From positions 255,419 through 292,474 of the forward strand of contig BLXT01007816.1 in NCBI GenBank assembly GCA_019648995.1: a stretch of 37,056 nt of DNA, given 5' to 3'. A program made the translations under genes and the position numbers. Below the pieces are notes generated by a model. The model searched no databases and was not told the origin of the DNA. It worked only from the letters and a program-made list of their open reading frames with translations. The DNA is from Plakobranchus ocellatus (lineage: Eukaryota; Mollusca; Gastropoda; Plakobranchidae). Numbering within the stretch: the stretch's first letter is position 1; each line of letters opens with the position of its first letter. Below are positions 12,680-24,058 of this stretch, piece after piece.

Positions 12680-12828
12680 CAGTTCTTTGCAACATAGACA
12701 GGTTTAGGAAGGTTGAATTGTGATGGGTGAGCCATCATTGCAATGTCCATGTCATCATATGCACCAGCTTCAATCAAGTCAATTTTACCTCCTTCACCTT
12801 CCTCGGCTGGGCAGCCCAAAACAATCAT
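12680..12828 (-). CDS. Copy A coding exon 4 (PAEE, MAHPS)
   Basis: 149 nt, [10 protein letters not shown] through MAHPSQF to VAKN plus TG. Donor GTAAGG and acceptor TTACAG match copy B. Exit phase is 2, which exon 5 of this copy no longer accommodates. The exon is flanked by two copies of an approximately 130 bp intronic sequence. Confidence 0.87.
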
Positions 12829-12861
12829 CTGTAAGTAATAATCATAAGCACATGTAATCAA

Positions 12862-12992
12862 CGACGAGTTCAACAAGTATGCATGCAAAGTGTATCTTGG
12901 CTACAGAAGGACAGGAAGGAAACAAATTAAATATTGCTTTTCAACTATATGTTGGTACAAGGGGAACTATATGGTTTTATAAAAATTAAAAA
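12862..12992. repeat. Local direct repeat 2, flanking exon 4 of copy A
   Basis: Second copy of the sequence at 12093-12222. Unit B has a single version at about 33008-33090 lacking the internal GTATGCATG..CTACAGAAGG stretch. Confidence 0.8.
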
Positions 12993-13029
12993 ATGACGTT
13001 GTTATACCCTGGTAGATCTATCATAAGAT

Positions 13030-13335
13030 TTACAAAAACAAAGCTCTAAATATTTGTTATTTTCATAGATGCTGTCCAAGAGTATTTATGTCATATATAT
13101 ATTAGAATGAGAACAAGCTTTTTAAAAAACAGCATTTTCTTATAACCAATCATGTCATCTAAGAAACAGTATAGGAGGCGGGGATCTTATATGCACATCC
13201 TTATACTGGTAATAATGGTATTAATGTGAATATATATGGCTTCTGCTGATCTATATGTTTCTCTACATCTTTCCTATTGCTAAAAATGGGCTGCATGTTA
13301 TATACTGATTTCTTTTCTCCCATGGGTATGGTCTA
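13030..13335. other. Copy A intron 3 segment absent from copy B
   Basis: About 300 bp between CATAAGATT and CAATCTATGTCTTGAATTTC, missing in unit B near 33125. No recognisable content. Confidence 0.45.
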
Positions 13336-14101
13336 CAGTTTACAATCTATGTCTTGAATTTCAAAACTACACATTCCTCAGTCGTTTCTATGCCATTTCA
13401 ACTAATGAAAGTGGCCAACCTATGGATTTAATATCACTTTGAAACTGGATCATTAAAAAAAGAACACCAGGATTTTAGCTTTCATTCATTTGAATTTGAT
13501 ACTCGAAAGGAAGGTTTGCATGCAGACTAAGTAAGTAGCTTATAACTGTCCAGAAATAGGAGGCAGATTCTCAGCCATCAGCCCATAGAGACAAATTCAA
13601 GCAGAAAATATATTTCAAAGTGCTTAACATCAAATGCATAATTTTAAAAACAAGAAGTAGATGATCCAAAAAACAATTTATATAAATCACTTCGGGGGTA
13701 AGTATTACAAAATGCAAATTACAAAATCTGAGTCTGAACATTTTATTCATAACATGCATAGTCTTTACCTACATTTCCTCACTGACATTCACAATATCAT
13801 ACTGAATAGATCAAATGTTAATAAACAGAGCTTTTCTAATACGATCTATAAAATATTTGTTTGAAATATAACATGAGGCACTTTTAAAAGTCAATTTAGC
13901 AATTTCAAAGCTTTTTTTTTAAATACCAAACTCCAACTTTCTGATGTAGGAGGCAATATTCTCTAAAACGCGATTGTAATACATGTTTAGCAATTCTAAT
14001 CATCACTTTTTAAGGACCATATTGTTTGAAAAAGTAAAAACTTTAAAAATATGGGAGACTGAAAACTGCAAGCTGTCAAGATTACTTTTCATGCAGGTTA
14101 C

Positions 14102-14232
14102 CTTTCCTTTTAATACCCCAGAATCAAAAGCCTCTTTGATTGCACATGCCACAGCCAGTCCCAAAATTGCTATGAGATTATGTCCACAAGCATGTCCTAT
14201 TCCAGGCAGTGCATCATATTCACACATCACAC
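14102..14232 (-). CDS. Copy A coding exon 3 (GHACGH motif)
   Basis: 131 nt with the same protein sequence as copy B exon 3. Contains CEYDALPG and GIGHACGHN. Acceptor TGCAG, donor GTAACC. Confidence 0.88.
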
Positions 14233-14906
14233 CTGCATTGCAGTTATAATATAAGTGATAACAAAAAAAGTAACCTTGATTCCTCAGTTGTTGTTTTTTC
14301 TTAATAATACGCATCAAATGACATAAAATTAAGATTAAACATAATTTCTGTAATCAGCAATTTGAATTTATTTCCTGAGAAATTATCTTCTGGACTACAA
14401 AATCACGTTCAAAGTAAAAAAAAATACAACAATACATATTTATTTGTCTATTCTCACTGCTAAGAAAAGATAATATATCAGAGATGCAAATAGATCCTCT
14501 TGATCTTATCTTATGAATTATACTTAAGTCTTTAATTTTAGCAGAAGGCAAATAGCAAATTTTTTCTTTTAAAATTTCTGAAAATTTACATAAGAACAAA
14601 CAGAAAAGAAAGAAGACTTGATGCCGATCTGCTCATCTGATATTGAAGTTACATGCAAAGTTTAAAAATGCTTAACATATTTATATTAAAAAGATTGCTG
14701 TGAGTGTCATTATACATTCAAGTATCTTTGTTTGGTTTTTTAGTTCTTTATCTTCACTCTTTGAAACCTTTTGATTTGCATAATAAGATATGTTACACAA
14801 TAAACAATAAATAGCAAACAGGTTATCAAAACTTCATTTGTTCTATGTGTCACACAGCTGTGACCTTGTTCATGTTTTATTCTAGTTACTGTATGTGCAT
14901 ATCCAC

Positions 14907-14988
14907 CTATGATTGGGGTATCTTCAGTGAAATCTTTTCTGGCCGCAGTTGCCTTGAAAGCGGTGGGTATCACAAAATGTTTTTCAAC
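14907..14988 (-). CDS. Copy A coding exon 2
   Basis: 82 nt, [11 protein letters not shown] to DTPIIG, phase 1 exit at ATAG before donor GTGGAT. Two residues differ from copy B (RKDF versus SKDA). Open throughout. Confidence 0.8.
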
Positions 14989-15127
14989 CTAAAAAAATAA
15001 AATATAAAGATGTGGTACTATATAATTACATGTAGTCAAATCTTAACCTAAAAAAGGGTTTTGCTCTTCTTTTGTGAAATTTATGCCAGCAACAGAAGAT
15101 AGGAACGACAAGTTTGTTTTTTGTTTA

Positions 15128-15232
15128 CACAGCCTTTGAAGAAAGGGTGATCTCAGGCTTTCAGGCCTTCTGTCAGGTCATGTGGTACCACTCCCAACCC
15201 CATCCTGGGAATGCCATCTAGTCAAATCTAAA
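15128..15232 (-). repeat. SINE remnant with internal deletion, copy A intron 1
   Basis: Shares GGGTGATCTCAGGCTTTCAGG and CATCCTGGGAATG with 34998-35150 in unit B but lacks the tRNA-like core present there. Confidence 0.5.
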
Positions 15233-15239
15233 TACATTT

Positions 15240-15964
15240 AAAGACAAAATAAGGTCTTCAGAATAATCACTGCTAGCAGCTAAGCCATGGTATGAAAAAT
15301 ATACAATAGGAATGTTCACCAGTTCTCACAATGATGTATTCTGCCTAATCTTAGGTTATTACCAAATCTTTTTTTAGGTCATATTAGTCAAATGAACTTT
15401 ATTTATGTTACACAATGCTGCACTAAATATATTGCAATATAGTGGGTGGTCCACTGTCAGGTGCACTAGTCATTGCATATTTGCAATTTTTTTTTTTTGT
15501 TTAAAGCATAAGACTTGTCAGATTTTAATGCACCCCATGTATCCTCAAAAATTGAGCAATGCAGCTGAAAATTCACTCAAACAACAATAGTGAATTTACC
15601 AAAGATATCAGTCAGTCAAGAGAGAGAAAACCAGCAGAACACAACATTAACAAAAGTGATACTGTAAATAAAATATGAGTAATGGTTTAATGAAATCATT
15701 ATGAATAGGCTTAGAATTAAGAGGATGAATATCTTCAGCATTCTAGGGATTGAAATACAATTATATTGGAACTAGCGCAGTTTTCACAATTGTCAAAATC
15801 ACAAAAACATGCTGTTGTTAGAATTTCTACTGAGATCAGGAGCATACAATACTGAAAGCAAGTAATATAATTCAGTTGTAGCTGTGAAACAAATACAATT
15901 TTAAAAGTTCTATTTTAACTTGTGATTAGATCACTCTAATTTTGAAACTGCCATTTTGCATTTT
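15240..15964. other. Copy A intron 1 segment, nothing recognised
   Basis: AT-rich sequence absent from the short copy B intron 1 (1733 bp against 556 bp). No coding or element signature seen. Confidence 0.4.
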
Positions 15965-16340
15965 CACGTATTACAAAAGGGAGAAGCCCAATTGAGTATC
16001 AGTGAGATAATATTCATGCAGGGTTGGATAGCAGGAGTAGATCCATATAAGAATGATTGGTCTGTATCCCTCCAATTGGTGAATCAGCTTAATTTCTTGA
16101 TCGGTAATCATTCTTTTTTGTAGATTTTGTCATCATAGTTATGTTTTAACCTCATTTGATTAATTTAGCCAGTAAGGGTGTATTCAAAACTGACTTTTTA
16201 AACTTTATATACCATTGCACTCACCAAGTCAAAATTTATGCATTGATGAGTTAAATTTTTTCAAATAAGGCTTGATTGAAGACAATCTCTAGCACATAGC
16301 TATCATGAAAGCCCGCGTTTTGGCAAACCCTCATATTTCA
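15965..16340. repeat. Dispersed repeat, copy 1 (in copy A intron 1)
   Basis: Matches 20085-20490 over GGGAGAAGCCCAATTG, GTGAGATAATAT, CTCCAATTGGTG, ATTCAAAACTGA and CGTTTTGGCAAACCCTC in the same order. No known class recognised and no coding capacity. Confidence 0.75.
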
Positions 16341-16721
16341 ATCAATCAAGATTGTGTTGGAAGAAAGTGATGAGACCAAAATAATATATGACTTGCTGAC
16401 CTGCAAAATGCTCACATGAAGAAAGCTTAATTGTGAGTCAATTTCAGTTTTGTGAAGATGTGAAGCAATGCGTGTACAGCCTGTTTGTCAGGAAATAAGA
16501 AAATTTACAGGATAGTCAGATCGCATCTTCTAATATAACACTTTAAAACAAGTGACTAAGTTGATGTAAATATACATGGGATAGCAATATAACCTAATAA
16601 TTGTGCCCTCTATATATTTCAACTTAGAATAAGTTAGCCTCCACATTTTAGTATTTTCTTGGTGTCAATAACAGTGCATCTTGACTTACATTGACAAAGT
16701 ATGTATATTCCATATACTCAC

Positions 16722-16880
16722 ACAAAATCCTTTTGACTCAAGAAAATCAGTAAGAACTTTGTGAGCATGGTGCTCATTGTAACCCAGCTCTGGGTGGTTC
16801 CATATATCCAAACTCACAGCTCTGAGGGAAGAGCTTTCTCTTTCAATGGCACTGCAAAGAAAGCTTTTCTCAGAGTTCAT
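16722..16880 (-). CDS. Copy A coding exon 1
   Basis: 159 nt, equivalent of residues 1-53, with six amino-acid differences from copy B, including family-like Gly33 in HPELGY. Donor GTGAGT at 16716-16721. Acceptor TTTCAG lies just above 16894, 14 nt before the ATG, at the same place as in copy B. Confidence 0.82.
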
Positions 16881-16894
16881 AATGCTTGATAAAT

Positions 16895-17829
16895 CTGAAA
16901 TATATATCAAATTAAAAACATAAAAAAGAGCGTTTACTTCAAAATTTAAATATTATTGTTTTTTCTAAAACTTGAGGATAAGAAAAAAAGATTACTTCAT
17001 ATATGATTTCTAAAGATTAGATAATTACTTGTCATCCAAGCTTGAGGTACTGAATGCAATATGCTTACAAAATTAACTTTTCTCTGCCAAGCCACTCACA
17101 GCAGCCCATGATGCTTTTTTATATCTACAATATAAATTTAATTGCATCTTGCTAAAGAGTTACAGCACACTTTTAAATTGGCATACCTTGGAAAAGATTT
17201 TGCCAAATTCAAAGAGGCAAGCCCAGAAAACAGAGTGGCTTTTACAAACACAAAAAAAAAGTTTACAAAATGTCCACCAAAAAGCAAACAAAAAATGCAA
17301 GCAACAAATCTTCCAATGACACTAAAATATTTATTTTCACCACTTTGGCAAAGTGTTCCTTATAACTCTTGATTCTGTTGGTAGCCTATTTCAAATCAGA
17401 CTTAACAGCTCATGAATACCTGCAGAATTACTTGGCAGATTGTGCTGTGAAAGAATTGATTATTTCTGCTCATATCATATCTATAAATTGTCTCAATGTT
17501 TCAAAATTTGACACTTTTATCTTTGCTAGCAATGCCGCCTTCTTCTTTAGCTTTTTGCTGTAGTGCAGTTTAGTCTTTCAAAATAAGCCTAGAGCAAGTT
17601 AATTTAAAAAAAAAGATCAAATTCATCAAATCATTTAATGTACATATTCAAGGAAAAAAAAATTCCATGCTGGGGGTTCTTGAACCACTACATCATCATG
17701 CATAAACAAATCTCCAAATCTTTTTTTGTACCGCATTCATAAAAAAAATTGTTCCATAATACGACCCAAAAGTAGACGATTTTGAATTTTGTTTAGAGAG
17801 CCACCAAAGCCTCTCAGCAATCCAAAGGA
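16895..17829. other. 5' flank of copy A
   Basis: Alignable with 35601-36560. Presumably contains an upstream intron, and possibly a non-coding first exon and promoter, but no TATA box or exon could be fixed. Confidence 0.5.
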
Positions 17830-18890
17830 TTTACCATATATAATGTTTGTTTTATGCATTTTATTTGCAAGACCACAGATTTATCAAAAACGTGGAGTTA
17901 ATGTTTTTCACTGATCTATATTCATAGTACATACTAATTTACTATAGGGGCCCAGTCAATTAATCAAATCTGTGATACCTTGCAAAAAAGCTGAAAAATT
18001 GGGATTCTGATGAATCTGAAAAAGATTTGCTTGATAAACATTCAGTCTTCTCTGTATTAAAAAAAAAAAAAACACAGAAAAAAGAGGGTAATGAAAAATG
18101 CTGTTTAAAATCTTTTGCTGGAGAAGTGGACTCTTGCAGTGATAGGTGTAGATTACTTGTTTGAAAAAGATTTTTGTTATACAAGGATAGATGGCTTAAA
18201 AAAGTGATGCTCTCAAACAAGATCTTGATAACAGAAGATGTTGGTATAGGACCATCTATTGATTTACATCTAAGTTCTAAACATCGTGTGATAAAATTTG
18301 TGACAATAGACTTTAAAAATAAGGATTGCTTTTAAATAATAATGTGACTTCCAGCGTGATATTTTCACGAAGAAGGAGGCCTCATTTAGTTATTAATCAG
18401 TTCTTGATAACAATAGGCACTTATCATTGCTGATGTCTGAAGGACGTAGTAGTTGCCACAGGCTACATTATACATAGATTGGAGCACAAAGCAACTTTGA
18501 AAGATCGGTAGATGTGATCATCAAGCAGACATATGGGTATTTTTGTTTTGGGATTTACTTCATTTAGATTTTGATTCAGATGCGACATATAATATTTTGT
18601 GTCCGAAGGCAGATTGTTCTCTGTTCGTTCGATAGCGCTGATGTTATATTTGAATTACACTCTTCTCATCAATCTCCAAGTCAACCCTTGCTCATAGCTC
18701 TGTCCATTTGATGGTTTTTTTTTGTTTGGCTGCATATCATCCATGGGCTCCTTTCTTTACAAGCCTGTCTGCAAATGGCAAATCAGTACTTCCCAGCCAG
18801 CCTTTACACCACAAAAGTAAAAATGCAGATCCATTGACAGAGACAAGGATACAAAACACGCTTGATGATCATGTATCTCTCTCTCTCTGG
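17830..18890. other. Insertion-like segment in copy A 5' flank
   Basis: About 1.06 kb lying between CCAAAGGAT and the CCTTGGACAGATG homology, which are directly joined in unit B (near 36560). No transposase, tRNA-like head or clear terminal repeats were seen. Confidence 0.5.
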
Positions 18891-19324
18891 TGGGTCACCT
18901 TGGACAGATGTAAAAAAAATCTGTCATTCTTCCTGGCTCTCAACTTTCCCCAGTTTGTCCCACAATTCCATGGCTGTCCATTATCAGATGTTGAACTCAG
19001 AAATTTTTGTCTGTTTGCCCCACCTTTGTTCTTTGTGCACCCTGCCTTGTGTTGGATAGTTTCTAGCGAAACTTGACAAGCGGTCGACATAGCCACACCA
19101 TTTCAGTTTTTGTTACTCATTTCCAGGAGCCACTTGGCTTTGAAGCGCTTTTAAAAGCTTGCATGAAGATCGGATTTTTATGTGTAAATTGCTATTGTAA
19201 CAAGATATTTCCATAATTTTCATGAAGATGGAACCAGTTATTCTCTAGTTAAGGATCTTAAATGGTCAGTAAATGTTACTGACCACTTGGTATTGGTACT
19301 GTGCAAGCCTTTCAATGACATTCT

Positions 19325-19575
19325 TCTTTTTCTGGTACGTTTGGCACAGACATTGGTGATCATGTACCTCCACTCAAAGCTATTCTGAGTTAACCTCATT
19401 AAGTTGTTTTTGATACTTGCCCATTACTTTCAAAGACTTTCAATAACAGCTTTTCTCTGACTTCTTCTACTGGGTTTGCCTTCAATCTTTGCAGTGATTG
19501 CTACATGTTCAAAACGCTTGTGTCAGCAAATATGCCTAAAAACTGTAGTTGCCTCTCAATTACTGAACTTAGAAT
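19325..19575 (-). mobile_element. LINE reverse-transcriptase 3' fragment, minus strand
   Basis: On the minus strand reads FEHVAITAKIEGKPSRRSQR after a frameshift from RQLQFLG, related to the fragment at 11267-11515. Several stops; dead. Confidence 0.65.
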
Positions 19576-20084
19576 TGACCTGACCCTGAATTTATTTCTC
19601 ATATTTTTTTGTTGATCAAGATTTAGCCCTCACAACCTTACCCAATTTTGCATTCTGAGAGGAAATCCCAAGTTTACCAGGCTCTTCGGAATTCGTAGAT
19701 CAAGATATTGGCCTTAGAACCTTGCCTGAATAAGGTCTGCATACTGGTTTTAATCTGAGATCTAGATGACTATGAATAGTGCTACCAGATTCTACACTCT
19801 CCGAGATCTAAGATCCAAAGTCTTTTTATCTAAAATCTACAACCAGTATTCTTTCAGCATTTGATGATTAACAAAATGACATTTGCTAAGGCATATTTTT
19901 CCCATGCACAGCATAAAACAATAGAAACCTAGAATTTATATCTGGTCAAGAGTGATTTAACCTACTTAGGGCATCAAGAGCTTGATTTTGATTGAAGTAC
20001 ATTAAAGTTTAAAAGAGCAATTGCCAAGGCAAAAGGTGACCCCAAAATAGTGTTTATATGTTTTTTACTGCATTTTGAAAAAAG

Positions 20085-20490
20085 AATCTCCAATTACAGA
20101 AGGGAGAAGCCCAATTGGGTATCCGTGAGATAATATAATCAAGTGGAGTTGGATAGCAAGAGTAAATCCATGTAAAAATAATCGGTCTGTGTCCTGTGTC
20201 TCTCCAATTGGTGGTGAATGAGCTTAATTTGTTGATAGGTAACCATTTTTTTGGCGATTTTATCATCATGTTTCAAACTTATTTGATTAATTTTGACAGG
20301 ATGCATTCAAAACTGATTTTTTAAATATTAAGCAGTTCTTTGTATTTATAATCACAAAATCAAAATTTAGTTTAATTTTAAAAAATTATAAAATAGATCT
20401 AGATTATATCTAGATCTAGGGCTTGTAAAAAATCTTTCGCACATAACTGTGATATGATGACTACCCACGTTTTGGCAAACCCTCTAAAGC
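20085..20490. repeat. Dispersed repeat, copy 2 (spacer)
   Basis: Second copy of the 15965-16340 sequence, ending with CACGTTTTGGCAAACCCTC. It contains an extra TAGATCTAGA-rich stretch near 20395-20420. Confidence 0.75.
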
Positions 20491-20969
20491 ATGGATTCTA
20501 GATCTATTGGCCTTAGTAATTAAGGGCACTCACGAAGCAATATCAGCAAATGAATTTTTACATCTCGAGACTTTCAAATTCAAATTTGGTGGTAGTGGTA
20601 CTGGTTGGTAGCCTGCTGATATGCGACACAGAAGATCGTTACAGGCCACAGGCCTCCTAAGTTCCAGTGAGGTCTTATACGGAGACAAAGCACGAAGCTG
20701 AATTGATAGAAGACATAAGGTATGCGGTCAAGAGGCTGGACGCACTGTTGTTAGACAAGAAGGTACAGAGATAGCAATACCTTCAGTTAGAGAAAAATGT
20801 TCAAGGCAGGGTAGGAAAGAAAAAATTATGATCAATATTCGACTGGTGTGAGTACGAGGAGAGCAACAAAAAAAAAAAAGCAACAGTAGTTTTTTTTTCT
20901 TTTCTTTTTTCACTACAATTACAAAGGGTGTGAGAGACGAAAAGAAGTACTAATATCAGTGAAGATTAT

Positions 20970-21009
20970 GGTTACTATAGCCATAGATTGGTTACTATAG
21001 CCATAGATA
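20970..21009. repeat. Short tandem duplication
   Basis: GGTTACTATAGCCATAGAT occurs twice back to back, separated by one T. Confidence 0.8.
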
Positions 21010-21486
21010 TGGTTGTCATTATCATGAAAACAGTGATTGATTAAGAAATCACTGTCAGTAATATTTTTTGCTCATCTAGAGAAGAGGTTTGAGTATGAGC
21101 CCAAGTCTGGATTAACTAGATGTATGAAAATATTGGTAAAATAGATATAAGCCCTTTCAGCTAATTCATCAACACTTGAGATGCTACAGTTTAACTGACA
21201 TATGATCGATGGAAGCAATCCAGACGGAGAAAATGGGCGGGAAAGGAGGAAAAAAAGGAAAGATTGAAAAAAAATTAAAAAAGAAAAAGAGAAAAAATAG
21301 GGTAAGAGATAATGAGGGTATGGTAGTGTTATGTGCTCTGTTAGTGTTAGATTTATAGAAATGAGAAGGTTATTTAGGAGCTTTTCTTCTGAAGTGTAGG
21401 GAATAAGTTTTGGAAGGGAGTTCTACTATTATCCTGAGAAAGGGGAACAAACTAAGGAAAGTGGCTAATGGTCAGTTCCAAGGGTA

Positions 21487-21919
21487 ATGGAAAGATATGT
21501 ATGGTCAGTTCTATTACATGGAAGTGAGAGTTGGACAATAAACAAGGGAAGAGAGAGAAAACTACAAACAGTAGAGATGTGTTTTACCAGACGAATGAAG
21601 AGGATATCATGGACAGGAAAAAGTCCAATAAATTGGTACGGAAAGAGGCTAATCGTGAGCGATCACTAATTAAAACCATAAGATGGAAACAACTACAATT
21701 TCTATAACATATTTGCCGAAACAAGGGTTTAGAATACATAGCAATAACTGGAAAGGTTGAAGGCAAATGCAATTGAGATCGACAGAGAACAACTTTATTG
21801 AAAGTCTTTGCTCATGGGCAATAGGTAAGGGTAGCAGTAAAACTCTATAGAGGATAATTGAGAACAGATTTGAGCGGAGGAACATGATCGCCAAATGTCT
21901 GTTCCAGACAGGCACCTAA
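21487..21919 (+). mobile_element. LINE reverse-transcriptase 3' fragment
   Basis: Plus strand reads RYVWSVLLHGSESWTINKG and RRMKRISWTGK. After frameshifts it reads LEYIAITGKVEGKC and ends NVCSRQAP, the RT tail and C-terminus of a non-LTR retrotransposon. Longer than the related fragment at 11267 but broken by stops and shifts. Confidence 0.78.
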
Positions 21920-22129
21920 ACAAGGGGCAGATGATTAAAATTAAAAATCGATTCTCTTTTTTTTTTTTTTGGCTCGATCAAAACAGCAATCGTCAATGTT
22001 AAAGATTGTTTCCATGGTAAAGTAATTCAAACTAAACAGACTCGATACATCCATTTAACTTTTTCTCTTCCATGCCTATCTGTCTTTTTGTCTTCTTTTC
22101 TCTGTACTATTTCTCTCTCTCTTGTCTTC

Positions 22130-22210
22130 TTGCATAAAGCATACCACAAAATAAAAACAAATTGTACTCTAAACATTCTCCAAGCATACCATACAATAAA
22201 AACAAACCGT
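22130..22210. repeat. Short imperfect tandem duplication
   Basis: AGCATACCAC..AATAAAAACAAA is repeated after about 47 bp as AGCATACCATACAATAAAAAC. Confidence 0.65.
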
Positions 22211-22402
22211 GAAGCCGTTGATTTGATATTGACTTTTTATTTTTGCAATCTCAATTTACTTTGATACATTATAAAATAAATATTAAACAGCTATTTAGAA
22301 AAACTACCAATTACCGGAGGGGGGGACAAGGAACTCGCCTTAACGAAACATCTACACACGTCGAGGCTACTAGCAAGCTGCATAACGGTTGGTATCAAAT
22401 TA

Positions 22403-23725
22403 ATGAAATATTCTTCTCTTTATTATCCTAAATATGTAATGTGCAATCACTGTGCAAATTGGTCTACATTTAAGCATCAACTACACCTTATTGTTTTTCT
22501 TTTCTTTTTTAATGATAATAGTAATCATAGAATAATAAAATAATTCAATTTTTTCTTTTCAGTAATCATATTTACTTATTGAGAAAAAGTAGAAAACAGT
22601 TTCAATCTTGACATTTGAAAATAGCAAAACTACATGTACCTCCTGAATAGAATAATATACTCTTGTTCATTTCTGTTGTACTTGCAGTGCAAATTTTACA
22701 TTGGTAAATGACTGTTGATAATTAATAATACAGTACACCTCAAACTCAACGAACTAGCTCAGTAATTTTTTAAAAGTTCATTGTATGCAAGATTCTTAGG
22801 AGAAAACAAAGGTCATAATAATACTGAAACTCAGCCTACAATCTCGACACTCGTGCAGAGTTATTCAGCTCTGTACAAAGCCAATTCCCCCTCTATTCAC
22901 AATCCCCTTCTTCTCTCCCAACCCACCTTTTTCATTCTTATTTTATTCGGACAGCCCAGGTGGTGTGAATCACAGCATAAATAACCCAGCATCACGGACT
23001 CGCAAAATCGCGTTTGCCCAATTCTGTATTCTCCTCTCAAATAAAACAATCCGCTTCCAAACACCTCATAATGAATGAAAAGCACCTTTTCATCAACAGA
23101 GTAGAAAAACAACCTGTCCCTACATAACTGAAAAGTCAGCAATCACACAAGATAGATATGATGCAAAATACTTGAATGCAGGTGAGATAAAAAAAAAAAA
23201 ATTTGTTTTTGTTTTACTCATTGTTCAGCCTTTTTTGTTTTCATTATCTTCAACCAAATTTTAATATATTGCTTTCATCCTTCTTTGGGCCATTGTAGAC
23301 TCACGTTGAATGGACCAATCACAGTTTATTTTATTTTCTGAGTATAAATACATGTGTATATGAGCATAATAAAAAGAATGTATAAAGTATAACATTTTAC
23401 AAAACCTTGGATGGAAAAATTCTTTGACTTTAAATCAACATTCAAAACATGCACATGCTTTGCTGGAGGGAAAATGTAGCAAAGCAAATATTATCCTTGG
23501 AATATCGATTTGCCCCCTCCAGAATTAGGCAGTGGTCTATCAATGTGTAAATATCAATAGCACAGTTTTATTTTCTTTTAATTCAGGAGGAAAAAAATAT
23601 AGTTTTTTAACACAGTATATAACAAAATGGCTGTGTTAGACAGTGACACAAAAAGTGGTTAGGCATCCAAATGAAAAATAACAGCTCTCAAGCATAAATT
23701 TACAGGAAACTGAACAATGGAGCAC
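22403..23725. other. Distal 3' flank of copy B, no gene seen
   Basis: Alignable with about 130-1310. The stretch 22733-22985 differs from unit A and starts ACAGTACACCTC like a Tigger terminus, but no matching right end was found. Confidence 0.5.
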
Positions 23726-23825
23726 ATTAAATTGTTAAAATACCTCAACTTAATGAAGTTTTCAAGAAATGAAGTTTAGAAGTTTGTAAAAGCATTTTGG
23801 ATTCAATACTGAGAGAGCCTAAAAT

Positions 23826-23969
23826 CAGGGATGCCAGAGGCCTCTCAAAATAAAAGCAGGAAACTTTACAGTAACAAAAAGTTTTCTCAAAGCCCTGGTT
23901 AAAGTATACTTGGCTCTTAAGTAATAAAAATAAGGCAAAAAGTTGGAAATCAGAAAACTGGCATCCCTG
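23826..23969. mobile_element. MITE, complete copy 1 (CAGGGATGCCAG termini)
   Basis: 144 bp with perfect 12-bp terminal inverted repeats, CAGGGATGCCAG and CTGGCATCCCTG, flanked on both sides by TAAAAT as target duplication. Non-coding. Termini are reminiscent of hAT elements, but the duplication is shorter than hAT's usual 8 bp, so class is uncertain. Confidence 0.75.
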
Positions 23970-24058
23970 TAAAATACAAATTATCAAACAAGCTACAGAT
24001 TAAAGTAGGTCTTACTTAATATTAATCATTCCTCTCTTCCCATCCTAGAGAAAAGGCA

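Larger units (their letters stand above)
1950..16880 (-). pseudogene. PM20D2-like M20 metallopeptidase, copy A (frame broken at the exon 4/5 junction)
   Basis: Tandem paralogue of the gene at 26028-35586, same strand, lying about 9.1 kb downstream of it. The exons are 16722-16880, 14907-14988, 14102-14232, 12680-12828, 10662-10803, 9442-9596, 6127-6370 and 1950-2086. Seven of eight exon lengths equal those of copy B; exon 5 is 142 nt instead of 143 because its first base is missing. Exon 4 ends ..AAC TG and exon 5 begins GTG ACT, so the spliced mRNA reads TGG then TGA, stopping after about 174 residues. Retaining intron 4 reads TGG then TAA, so it does not rescue the frame. The predicted product keeps C96, H98, E133/E134 and H158 but loses the lid domain and the last His ligand. 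All other exons are open and have about 19 amino-acid differences from copy B (about 95% identity), so inactivation is recent, or the lost base is an assembly error and the gene is functional. Confidence 0.7.
130..19120. repeat. Segmental duplication, unit A
   Basis: Exons, introns and flanks of copy A are alignable in the same order with 22403-36790. Homology begins near 130 (TATCCTA..ATGTTCAATCAC matches near 22424) and fades just after TTGACAAGC..GACATAGCCA near 19090 (36740 in the other unit). The unit is longer than unit B because of larger or extra insertions in introns 1, 3, 4, 6 and 7 and in the 5' flank. Confidence 0.85.
19120..22402. other. Spacer between the two duplicated units
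   Basis: About 3.3 kb not shared by the ends of the units. Holds two LINE fragments in opposite orientation, one dispersed repeat, AGATCTAG patches and short direct repeats. No intact gene. Confidence 0.6.

Noticed and set aside
18708..19076. 122-codon open frame, longest single frame in the spacer side
   Set aside because: No motif recognised; the counterpart near 36560-36760 is only 65 codons and low in similarity at protein level. Likely chance.
22733..22985. Possible further Tigger-like insertion starting ACAGTACACCTC
   Set aside because: Left end looks right, but no inverted right end or second TA site was found, so it is not called as an element.
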